Shown in pieces: positions 43,484 to 51,175 of a stretch of 64,000 nucleotides of DNA. The translations under genes were made by a program, and so were the position numbers. Where the stretch lies: the NCBI RefSeq assembly GCF_000762845.2, contig NZ_JRMQ02000001.1, positions 1-64,000 on the forward strand, given 5' to 3'. Source of the DNA: Helicobacter japonicus. GTDB lineage: Bacteria > Campylobacterota > Campylobacteria > Campylobacterales > Helicobacteraceae. The first letter of the stretch is position 1, and each line of letters opens with the position of its first letter. Under the pieces are notes generated by a model. That model did not search any database. It had not been told where the DNA came from and saw only the letters and a program-made list of their open reading frames with translations.

Positions 43484-45235
43484 ATGAAATATTATCTTGA
43501 TTTTATTCAAAGCAAAAATTTACAAAATAATGAAATTTTTAGTTTTCTCAAATGTGATGAGAATGAGGGCAAGATTCTACAAGTAATGGCACAATCGCTT
43601 ATGCAAGGGGAAAATGATTTTGTCGTGCATAGTCTCTTAGCTAAAATTTTTCCTCATAAAAATAAAGCATCAAAAGAACATTATCTTGAGTATTTGCCCC
43701 ATATTCGTAATCTCATTGAACTTGGCTGGGTAAATCAAAGCACTTTTTTGCAACCTCATCTCACAGATACACCCTTACTTGAACTTTATAATGAAAGTAT
43801 CTGCCTCTCGCATACTTTTTTAAAACTTCTCGAAGATGGCACTCTCAATGCCGATTTGCCTGAAATCACAGCCTATGAAGACCATTTAGAATATCTCAAA
43901 GATCGTTTTACGCATATTGATTTACTTTATAAAATTAGTGCATTGAAATTTTCACAAAAGATTCACTCACCTTCACTTACGCGTGCAAATTACCGCCTCA
44001 AACTTTTGGAAGAGAGCATAGAAGCGCGTTTAAAACTCACACACAAAGACATAGGGATTTTAAAACTTATCAAGGAAAATCATTTAGAGCCAAAAGAGCA
44101 GATTATCTTTTTTGCCTTACTTAAAGAAGAATACTCAAGCAGTGATGAAAATTTACGCGATATGAATACACTCTTAGAACTTATTAGTCTTGATAAATAT
44201 GACAAAATCAAAAATCGCTCTTTACTTGATGAAAACTCTACCCTCGTGCAAAAAGGTTTAATTGATTATGATGAACTGCTTAATCCTTTTGGTGGCATAT
44301 CACGTCATTTTTTTATTCCCGAGCATATTTTGCAGAGCATTATCCACCCAAACAAAAAGAAAAAGCGCACTAAAATAAACCTTGATTCCATTATCAAAGA
44401 ACAAGAAATCTTTGAACTCTTAGAACCAAAATATGAAATGGAAGATATTGTGCTTGATACTCACGCAAAAGAAGTAGTAAATGACCTTCTCGCACAAATG
44501 AACGCAAATGTGGTGCATTTACTTAAGCTTTGGGGCATTAAAGACAAAAAGGGAGGAATTAGCGCGAAGATTCTACTCTATGGCGCACCTGGCACAGGTA
44601 AAACTATCACTGCATTAGCCCTTGCCAAAAGCCTAAAAAAGCAGATTCTAAGTTTTGACTGCTCAAAAATCCTCTCAATGTATGTAGGGGAATCTGAAAA
44701 AAACGTCCGTAGAATCTTTGATAGCTATAAAGATATTTGTAAAAATATTAAAAATGAACCTATTCTACTCCTTGATGAAGCAGACCAATTCCTTAGTATG
44801 CGTGGAAGTAGTGGCAATAGTGCAGACAAAATGCACAATCAAATGCAAAATATTTTTTTAGAACAAATTGAACGATTTGGGGGGATTTTAATTGCTACGA
44901 CTAATCTTTTAGAAAATGTTGATAGCGCATTTTCACGGCGTTTTGAATACAAAATCCCTTTTAAGCGACCAAACAAGATTCAAAGAGAGGAGCTATGGCT
45001 TAAACATCTACCCAAAAATGCGCCTTTTGGCTCTATCACAAAAGAGAATCTTGCTAAGATTTTATGTGAATACGACTTGAGCGGAGGGCAAATCGCACTC
45101 ATAGTAAAAAATACTGCTTACAAAGTTGCCACAAAAGCTAAACCTATTTTTACAAAAGAAGACTTTGTAAATCAAATCAAGTTAGAATTGCGTGGTAACT
45201 TTGATAGTGTCAAAAGTATGGGCTTTGGTCGTTAA
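43484..45235 (+). CDS. AAA-family ATPase of unknown function
   Basis: A 583-residue protein. The N-terminal 340 residues are a helical region without a motif I recognise. The C-terminal part is a classic AAA module, with Walker A GAPGTGKT near residue 367, Walker B LLLDEADQFLS near 430, sensor IATTNLLENVDSAFSRRF, and an arginine finger pair. This arrangement suggests a remodelling ATPase whose N-domain binds a partner. It has no signal or membrane segment. The ATG follows the flippase stop directly, in the same frame, separated only by TAA, and the preceding poly-G tract may set its translation. The neighbour suggests a link to surface glycan or membrane processes, but that is only inference. 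Confidence 0.8.
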   Translation: MKYYLDFIQSKNLQNNEIFSFLKCDENEGKILQVMAQSLMQGENDFVVHSLLAKIFPHKNKASKEHYLEYLPHIRNLIELGWVNQSTFLQPHLTDTPLLELYNESICLSHTFLKLLEDGTLNADLPEITAYEDHLEYLKDRFTHIDLLYKISALKFSQKIHSPSLTRANYRLKLLEESIEARLKLTHKDIGILKLIKENHLEPKEQIIFFALLKEEYSSSDENLRDMNTLLELISLDKYDKIKNRSLLDENSTLVQKGLIDYDELLNPFGGISRHFFIPEHILQSIIHPNKKKKRTKINLDSIIKEQEIFELLEPKYEMEDIVLDTHAKEVVNDLLAQMNANVVHLLKLWGIKDKKGGISAKILLYGAPGTGKTITALALAKSLKKQILSFDCSKILSMYVGESEKNVRRIFDSYKDICKNIKNEPILLLDEADQFLSMRGSSGNSADKMHNQMQNIFLEQIERFGGILIATTNLLENVDSAFSRRFEYKIPFKRPNKIQREELWLKHLPKNAPFGSITKENLAKILCEYDLSGGQIALIVKNTAYKVATKAKPIFTKEDFVNQIKLELRGNFDSVKSMGFGR

Positions 45236-45282
45236 TACGCAATAAAGTAAGGTATAGAATCTACTTCTTTATTATTGCGTAT
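45235..45282. terminator. Bidirectional terminator between the AAA ATPase gene and motB
   Basis: ATACGCAATAA pairs with TTATTGCGTAT (45272-45282), with further inner pairing (AAAGTA/TACTT). It overlaps the last bases of both converging genes. A weak T-run follows on the plus strand. Confidence 0.65.
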
Positions 45283-46021
45283 TTTGTAAAGTTTCTTCTA
45301 AAATTGATTGAGCCACTGGCGCATCTTTTGGATCAACAAAGAAAAATATTTCCACACGATTGTTTTTTGCACGATTAATCGGACTATCATTTGGTGCAAT
45401 CGCTTGATGTTCGCCATAGCCTGAAAAAGAAATGCGTTCAGGTGAAATACCATTTTTAATAAGATTTTTCATCACACTTAAACTCCGAGCTGAAGAAAGT
45501 TCATAATTATCCTTATAACGAGAATCTCTCGGTAAAGGTGTATTATCAGTATAACCCCTCACATCAATTTTGACATAATCGGGCAATTTTTTGATAATTG
45601 CGCTCATTCTCTGCAAATATAAAAATACATCACTATTATTGATTTCAGCATTTCCCGCATCAAAAAAGATATTAGAAGGTAAGCGTAAAGACATACCCAT
45701 TTCCATCTGCTCTAAAATACCACCCTCTTCTGCCATTTGTTCAATTTCTGCAGCAGTGACACTTGAAGAATCACCAGCAGCTGAACTTCCATCAACTTCA
45801 TTATCACTAATATCATCTTCATTAGAGGGCAAAGGTGAGGTAAGTGTAAAATCAAATATTTTGACAAATTCAGTTTTTAACGCCTCTGAATCTGAATCAG
45901 CTGTTGATGAAATCGCCCACAAAGCAATAAAAAGTGCTAGGAGAAGCGAAAGGAAGTCCGCATAAGGAACAGCCCATTTTTCTCCTGCTGGACATTCATC
46001 ACACTTTTTCTTTTTAGCCAT
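45272..46021 (-). CDS. motB: Flagellar motor stator protein MotB
   Basis: A 249-residue stator subunit that anchors the MotAB complex to peptidoglycan. A short cytoplasmic N-terminus with a CDEC pair precedes the single transmembrane helix, with the proton-binding Asp22 in PYADFLSLLLALFIALW. A plug/linker region (about 45-110) follows. The C-terminal OmpA-like peptidoglycan-binding domain (about 115-240) has DVRGYTDNTPLP and SGYGEHQAIAPN. The gene lies 11 bases downstream of motA in the same transcript. All features expected of a proton-driven MotB are present. Confidence 0.96.
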   Translation of the reverse strand: MAKKKKCDECPAGEKWAVPYADFLSLLLALFIALWAISSTADSDSEALKTEFVKIFDFTLTSPLPSNEDDISDNEVDGSSAAGDSSSVTAAEIEQMAEEGGILEQMEMGMSLRLPSNIFFDAGNAEINNSDVFLYLQRMSAIIKKLPDYVKIDVRGYTDNTPLPRDSRYKDNYELSSARSLSVMKNLIKNGISPERISFSGYGEHQAIAPNDSPINRAKNNRVEIFFFVDPKDAPVAQSILEETLQNTQ

Positions 46022-46032
46022 TTTGCACGCTC

Positions 46033-46803
46033 TTATTCAAATTGTGAGATTTTAGGCTCACCTGGTGGGATAAATCCAAGTAATTTTTCTTCAAGGTTGC
46101 GAGGATTATCGCCATTAGCAATACCTACAACACCCTCCAAAACAACCATACGCCCTCTTATTATATCCGCACTTTTAGAGTGCATTTTGTGTCCCCAAGG
46201 TCCAAAAAGCGCATAAGAACAGAAAATCCCTGTAACGGTCGCAGTAAATGCACCCGCAATACCTGCTGCCATCGCTTTTGGGTCATCAAGTAGCTGGAGA
46301 GCAAGCATAAGCCCCATAACCGCTCCAACCAACCCCATTGTAGGACAAGTTTCTGCATAGAGAATCCAAAAATGCGAACAACCCTTATAGTATTCCTCAA
46401 GAGATTCTATTTGCACTTCCATATCTTCACGCACTGCGTGAGCATCACGTCCATCAATAATCATTGAAAGAGATTGACGCAAAAAATCATCTTCAATTTG
46501 TGCTGCTTTTCCTTCAAGCGCAAGCACACCATCTTTTCTCGCAAGGGTAGCAAGCTCTACAAGTTGTCGTATTGTTTCATTGATATTCACTCCCGTTGAA
46601 CCAAACACAATTTTAAGCTCCTTAAGCGCACCCTTAACATGTGAAGCGTGTGTAGCACTTGTTGCAGCACAGAGGGCTGTAGGAATAATAATAATCAATG
46701 AGCTTATATGGATAAGATGTAGAGGGTTACCCCCTTCCAAAAAGTCCCCAATACAAAGGCTTATAATTGCCCCAATTAGCCCACCAATGGTCGTTAAATC
46801 CAT
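46033..46803 (-). CDS. motA: Flagellar motor stator protein MotA
   Basis: A 256-residue membrane protein with four transmembrane helices. Two lie at the N-terminus (about 5-20 and 30-50) and two are near 145-200 (TCPTMGLVGAVMGLMLAL and GIAGAFTATVTGIFCSY). The large cytoplasmic loop (about 60-140) and C-terminal tail interact with FliG. MotA and MotB form the proton channel that drives flagellar rotation. It is immediately upstream of motB. The conserved prolines of the third and fourth helices are present. Shine-Dalgarno AAAGGGG is five bases before the ATG. Confidence 0.96.
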   Translation of the reverse strand: MDLTTIGGLIGAIISLCIGDFLEGGNPLHLIHISSLIIIIPTALCAATSATHASHVKGALKELKIVFGSTGVNINETIRQLVELATLARKDGVLALEGKAAQIEDDFLRQSLSMIIDGRDAHAVREDMEVQIESLEEYYKGCSHFWILYAETCPTMGLVGAVMGLMLALQLLDDPKAMAAGIAGAFTATVTGIFCSYALFGPWGHKMHSKSADIIRGRMVVLEGVVGIANGDNPRNLEEKLLGFIPPGEPKISQFE

Positions 46804-46860
46804 AAATACCCCTTTGTTTTATAGTCTATCCTTGATAAAAAGCAAAAAATATTCCTTACC

Positions 46861-47484
46861 TTAAAAATTATGTTCTAACTGCTTAATCCAAAATACTGCA
46901 TTGCGTTGTTCATCAATAAGATTAGTTGAAATTCCATGTCCAGGATGAATTGTTTTATTTGGATTTGAAGGTAAAGAATGGAAACGAATTAAAGATTCTC
47001 TCATATCTGCCGCACTTGAATAAGGAAAATCACTACGCCCAATGGAGCGATGAAAAATAAAATCTCCACTAAAAATTTCATTTTCAATTTCTACAACAGA
47101 GCAGCCGGGTGTATGTCCGGGAAAATGAGAAAATACAACTTTTATACCTTTTAAATCAAGTTCATCTGTGTCTTTTTCACATCGAGTGAGAATATCAGGG
47201 TGGCTTGGGCTTACACCTGTGCCAAAACAATCAGATTCCAACATAAAAGCATCAAGTGTAGGGCAAATGAGTGGCACATCAGGAAAATGAGTCTTTAAAA
47301 TCGCATTGCTCCAAATATGGTCAAAATGCCCGTGTGTATTAAGAAATGCAATAGGAGATTTGCACTGCCCTATTACCCAACTATGCGCACCCATACCTGC
47401 ATCAATAACAATCTCTCCTTGAGGAAATTTGCAAATATAGCAATTTGTCTGATACTCACCAAAATCATGAGAGAGAATTTCCAC
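46861..47484 (-). CDS. MBL-fold metallo-hydrolase (glyoxalase II-like)
   Basis: A metallo-beta-lactamase fold hydrolase of about 207 residues. It carries the metal motif NTHGHFDHIW (HxHxDH), PGHTPGCSVV, a metal-bridging GDFIFHRSIGRSD, and a final HPGHG. These resemble small glyoxalase II-like thioesterases such as YcbL; the substrate is unknown. I place the start at GTG 47484, where AAGGTAGG lies six bases upstream. A longer open frame reaching 47589 overlaps rpsI and contains only basic non-family sequence. It follows rpsI by 58 bases and may share its transcript. Confidence 0.88.
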   Translation of the reverse strand: MEILSHDFGEYQTNCYICKFPQGEIVIDAGMGAHSWVIGQCKSPIAFLNTHGHFDHIWSNAILKTHFPDVPLICPTLDAFMLESDCFGTGVSPSHPDILTRCEKDTDELDLKGIKVVFSHFPGHTPGCSVVEIENEIFSGDFIFHRSIGRSDFPYSSAADMRESLIRFHSLPSNPNKTIHPGHGISTNLIDEQRNAVFWIKQLEHNF

Positions 47485-47542
47485 TTCAAACCTACCTTGC
47501 CTCTTAATTCTTTTATTATATCTAATCTGCCTCGTTTGAATA

Positions 47543-47932
47543 CTATCTCTTTGAGAATTGTGGGCTTCGGCGTGCCTTTCTTTTACCATATTTTTTACGC
47601 TCTACCACACGAGAATCTCGTGTTAAAAGCCCTTTTGGTTTTAAAATTGCTCTAAAAGCAATATCATAACCATTGAGTGCCTTTGAGATACCGTGTCGCA
47701 AAGCTTCAGCTTGGGCAGAATACCCTCCACCAAGTGTAACTGCGTGAATATCTACTGATTTTTCTTGCTTAGTAAGAATAAGTGGTTGCATTACTTTCAT
47801 TTTAATAGCCTCATGCCCACCAAGCCAATCATTAAGGCTTTGCCCATTGATAACAAGCTTACCACTTCCTGACTGGAGCCAAACTTTAGCGATTGCTGTT
47901 TTTCTTTTTCCTGTTGCATAAATTTTTGCCAT
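47543..47932 (-). CDS. rpsI: 30S ribosomal protein S9
   Basis: A 129-residue ribosomal protein S9 with the conserved start [15 protein letters not shown] and [19 protein letters not shown]. The C-terminus is [11 protein letters not shown], whose last residues reach the P-site tRNA. It is eight bases downstream of rplM, the standard rplM-rpsI pair. Confidence 0.98.
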   Translation of the reverse strand: MAKIYATGKRKTAIAKVWLQSGSGKLVINGQSLNDWLGGHEAIKMKVMQPLILTKQEKSVDIHAVTLGGGYSAQAEALRHGISKALNGYDIAFRAILKPKGLLTRDSRVVERKKYGKRKARRSPQFSKR

Positions 47933-47940
47933 AGTATTCC

Positions 47941-48369
47941 TTATTTTGAACTTTTAGAGACTTGAGCACTATGTGGGTGCTCACTTCCGCGATAGACTTT
48001 GAGTTTTTTGAGCATTGCGCGTCCAAGTTTATTTTTAGGGAGCATACCTCGCACTGCAAGATGATAAAGTTTTTCAGGTGTTTTCTCTAACATTTCTTCA
48101 AGTGTTTTGCTTTTAGTGCTACCAAAATAACCTGAATGCGTGAAATATTCTTTATCTTTAATCTTCATACCCGTAAATTTTACTTCTGTAGCATTGATAA
48201 TGACCACAAAGTCGCCACAATCAATATGAGGCGTAAAACAAGGTTTGTGCTTACCTCGTAAAAGTGTAGCTATTTCTGTGATAAGACGACCAAATACTTT
48301 ATCTTTCGCATCAAGCACAATCCACTGACGATTGATGTCATTTTGTGTTGCTATTTTTGTGATTTCCAT
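47941..48369 (-). CDS. rplM: 50S ribosomal protein L13
   Basis: A 142-residue ribosomal protein L13. It has [31 protein letters not shown], and [20 protein letters not shown]. Promoter TATAAT lies on the minus strand at 48410-48415. First gene of the rplM-rpsI operon. Confidence 0.98.
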   Translation of the reverse strand: MEITKIATQNDINRQWIVLDAKDKVFGRLITEIATLLRGKHKPCFTPHIDCGDFVVIINATEVKFTGMKIKDKEYFTHSGYFGSTKSKTLEEMLEKTPEKLYHLAVRGMLPKNKLGRAMLKKLKVYRGSEHPHSAQVSKSSK

Positions 48370-48409
48370 CTATTTTCCCTTAAGATTCTAAATAATTTTT
48401 GTAGAGCAG

Positions 48410-48415
48410 ATTATA
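48410..48415 (-). promoter_or_regulatory. -10 element of rplM-rpsI
   Basis: Minus-strand TATAAT about 41 bases before the rplM ATG. Confidence 0.6.
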
Positions 48416-48454
48416 AAATACATAAACTTAATATCACATTAAATTAAGCTTATT

Positions 48455-50296
48455 TTAATGTAAAATACCAAAATGTTCTAAAAACTCATCATCTATATCA
48501 TCAATTAAACCTTTTTCTTTGAGTGCATTAATCACAGATTGAGTGCAGTTTGTATCTTGGGGCCATTCACGCATATATCCATCACAAGTTGATTTATCAG
48601 TTGCATCAACAAAAACAAGAGAATCAGCAATTAAAATATCCCTCTTTGCGTCAATATTATTAACAATGCGCCAAGTGAGCATATAAGGATTATTAAGATT
48701 ATTTTTTCCAGAATCTACAAAGATAATAATGCTCAAGTAATCTTGCAAAGATTCAAATACTTGCATTTTCTCTTGCAGTTGGCTAAAAATACGTCCATTT
48801 TTTTCTACGCTCACAATACATAGAGGATTACTCGTGTGGGTAAAATACTGCTTTAATGCCTTTGCATTTGGGAATAAATGTGCGCATTTTTGCCATAACT
48901 CCTCATCACTTAAAGCTTTAAAATGTGGTTTGCTCACGGGTGTAATCGCCTCTATGCCAAGCTTTCCTCCGTGGGCAAAATGCGGACTTGCGTGGTCAAG
49001 TGCATCGCAGATTCCCTCTGTAATCAGTAATTTATCTGGTGCAAATCGCTCTAACACATAAGTGCCAAAGGATTCATAATCTGTTAAATCTGGAGCATTT
49101 TCATCAACAAAAATGGCGTGTTTTACAAAACTCATCTGCCCTACACCCCAAAAATTGTGCATAATCTGCTGTGCGTGGCTTGGATATTGAGGCTTGATTT
49201 TTGCAAAAATAAGATTATGAAAAACACCATTTTCAGGCATATGGTAATCAATCAAGCCGTGTGCAGTAGTTTGCAATAATGGCAAAAATACGCGCTCTGT
49301 CAAATAGCCCATATATTTATCTTCAAGCGGAGGTTTGCCAACGATTGTGGCAGGAAAAATAGGTTTTTTGCGCATTGTGATTGCGCTCACTTCAAGCACA
49401 GGATAAGGCTCAATAGGCGTATAGAATCCTGTATGATCGCCAAATGGTCCTTCATCACGCATTTGTGCAGTATCTACCCAACCCTCAATGACAATATCTA
49501 CATCATTTGGCACAAAAAGTGGATTAGTAATGCAAGGACAAAGCACAGGTTTTTTTGCGCGTATGAAACCATAAAGCATAAGCTCAAAAATACCAATAGG
49601 AAGTGGAGCTTGTCCGCACCAAATATATAAAGGGTCTCCGCCAAGTGCAATACTTACAGGCATTTTTTGCCCTGCTTGTTTATATTCGTGGAAAAAATGT
49701 TGAGAATCCTTATGAATCTGCCAATGTAACCCCAAATGCTTTTCATCATAGACTTGTAAGCGATACATACCTAGATTTTTCTGCGTGCCTTGAAGATTCT
49801 GTGTATAGACTTGCCCCATAGTGATAAATGCTCCACCATCTTTCTCCCAAGTCGTGAGAATAGGTAAATCAAAGAGATTTAGATTCTCCATTTGCACGAT
49901 TTCTTGACATAAGCCACGCTTTTTGCTGTATTTGGGAAAAGCATAGCGTAAAGCATAAAGTTCTTGTAGTTTTTTTAGAATCGCTCTTGCACCCTTTGGT
50001 GGTTTAAGTGCAAGAAGATTCTGTATGTGCTGAGCGATGTCTGCAATGGGTTTATCAAGCAAAAGATTAAGCCTTTTGTGTGAGCCAAAAACATTCATAA
50101 GCACAGGTATATCAAAATTTCTTCCGCTTTTACTACAAATAGGATTTGTAAAAAGAAGAGCCTTGCTTGTTGGTTTTTTTACTTCAAGATAAGCAAGTTG
50201 AGGAATTTGCAAATAAATATCAAGAGGTTCATCAATAATAATGAGTTCATTATGGGATTGCAAAAAGTCGATAAGTTTATGAGAATCTAAAGCCAT
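48455..50296 (-). CDS. UbiD-family decarboxylase (probably for menaquinone synthesis)
   Basis: A 613-residue prenyl-FMN-dependent decarboxylase of the UbiD family. Conserved stretches include ALGGDPLYIWCGQAPLP, EGWVDTAQMRDEGPFGDHTGFY (active-site Arg/Glu/Glu region) and ITMRKKPIFPATIVGKPP. Helicobacter make menaquinone by the futalosine route, in which a UbiD homologue (MqnL) acts late, so this is the likely role rather than ubiquinone synthesis. Start ATG 50296 is supported by GGGAG eight bases upstream. It has a C-terminal extension compared with E. coli UbiD (497 residues). No UbiX/prenyl-FMN synthase gene is adjacent. Confidence 0.88.
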   Translation of the reverse strand: MALDSHKLIDFLQSHNELIIIDEPLDIYLQIPQLAYLEVKKPTSKALLFTNPICSKSGRNFDIPVLMNVFGSHKRLNLLLDKPIADIAQHIQNLLALKPPKGARAILKKLQELYALRYAFPKYSKKRGLCQEIVQMENLNLFDLPILTTWEKDGGAFITMGQVYTQNLQGTQKNLGMYRLQVYDEKHLGLHWQIHKDSQHFFHEYKQAGQKMPVSIALGGDPLYIWCGQAPLPIGIFELMLYGFIRAKKPVLCPCITNPLFVPNDVDIVIEGWVDTAQMRDEGPFGDHTGFYTPIEPYPVLEVSAITMRKKPIFPATIVGKPPLEDKYMGYLTERVFLPLLQTTAHGLIDYHMPENGVFHNLIFAKIKPQYPSHAQQIMHNFWGVGQMSFVKHAIFVDENAPDLTDYESFGTYVLERFAPDKLLITEGICDALDHASPHFAHGGKLGIEAITPVSKPHFKALSDEELWQKCAHLFPNAKALKQYFTHTSNPLCIVSVEKNGRIFSQLQEKMQVFESLQDYLSIIIFVDSGKNNLNNPYMLTWRIVNNIDAKRDILIADSLVFVDATDKSTCDGYMREWPQDTNCTQSVINALKEKGLIDDIDDEFLEHFGILH

Positions 50297-50398
50297 ATAA
50301 AGCTCCCAAGATAAATTACCCTAGCTCCTTGTGTCAAATACCTTTAAGACTTGGCAACAAAAGACATAACACGCAACGCTCTAAGGCAAATAGAAAAT

Positions 50399-50433
50399 AA
50401 GATTCTAAAACTTTGCAAAATTTTTAGAATCTT
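50399..50433 (-). terminator. Terminator hairpin of the small outer-membrane protein gene
   Basis: AAGATTCTAAAA/TTTTAGAATCTT form a 12-bp stem after the minus-strand gene at 50446-50967, followed by a T-rich stretch. Each arm contains the recurrent AGATTCT/AGAATCT word. Confidence 0.65.
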
Positions 50434-50445
50434 AAAAAATAAATC

Positions 50446-50967
50446 TTAGAAATGCACACCAATAAGGGCTTGTATGCTTTGCATTTTCACCTCTTGTTTT
50501 GTTCTCTCAATCTCTGGCTTTTGATAAGTATAAAGCACACCAAGAGAGATAGGAATCAAATCAAACTTAAGCTTTAAACCTGCATTATAAGCAGTGGTAT
50601 CTTCATAAATTTTATTAAAGCTTGAATAATTCACCCCTACATAGGGTGTTAATCGTGCAACAAAAAGCCCAATATTATATCCCACAGATACCCCATATTG
50701 CAAATTACGATAATCATCATTTGAATTTGAAGCTGAATTAAAATCATATTTTACTTGTGGAGCTACCACAAAATCAAAAGCACCGAGCCAAATACGCCCA
50801 AACACACTATAATCTTTAAAGTTTGTATCGACACTAGACAAAGTTTGTTTTGTTTGCCCTGCACCTAAACCAAATTCAGGGCTAATTTCAAATCCCATAA
50901 TACTCGCAGCTTGCACATTTAAACCGAATCCTGCTACACAAAGCAATGAAAGGAAGTATTTTTTCAT
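50446..50967 (-). CDS. Small outer-membrane beta-barrel protein
   Basis: A 173-residue protein with a signal peptide (MKKYFLSLLCVAGFGLNVQA, cleavage after VQA). It has about eight amphipathic strands and a C-terminal phenylalanine (ALIGVHF), so it is probably an 8-stranded outer-membrane barrel. It resembles small Helicobacter outer-membrane proteins of the opacity type; the exact family and function are unknown. The gene stands alone on the minus strand, 149 bases from ubiD (upstream) with a hairpin terminator. No poly-G or poly-C tract is present, unlike the other outer-membrane protein gene. Confidence 0.75.
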   Translation of the reverse strand: MKKYFLSLLCVAGFGLNVQAASIMGFEISPEFGLGAGQTKQTLSSVDTNFKDYSVFGRIWLGAFDFVVAPQVKYDFNSASNSNDDYRNLQYGVSVGYNIGLFVARLTPYVGVNYSSFNKIYEDTTAYNAGLKLKFDLIPISLGVLYTYQKPEIERTKQEVKMQSIQALIGVHF

Positions 50968-51131
50968 TCTTCACTCCTTAAGTTTGTAAAATGAGGGCGC
51001 ATTATAGTCAAAATATCATTTACTTATCTTAAAATGTATAAGCTTTTTGAAAATTTGAAACGATTTTACCAATCCTTGTGGAATTATGATAAGAATTAAG
51101 GAAAGCGACATAACTTTAAAGGCAATTTAGA

Positions 51132-51137
51132 TACAAT
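51132..51137 (+). promoter_or_regulatory. -10 element of ppk
   Basis: TACAAT about 39 bases before the ATG of ppk. Confidence 0.45.
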
Positions 51138-51175
51138 GGGATTTGCAAACCATACTTGATAAGGGGGAAAGACAT

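Noticed and set aside
44878-44883. Six-G run within the AAA ATPase gene
   Set aside because: Too short to expect high slippage; present by chance in codons for Gly-Gly.
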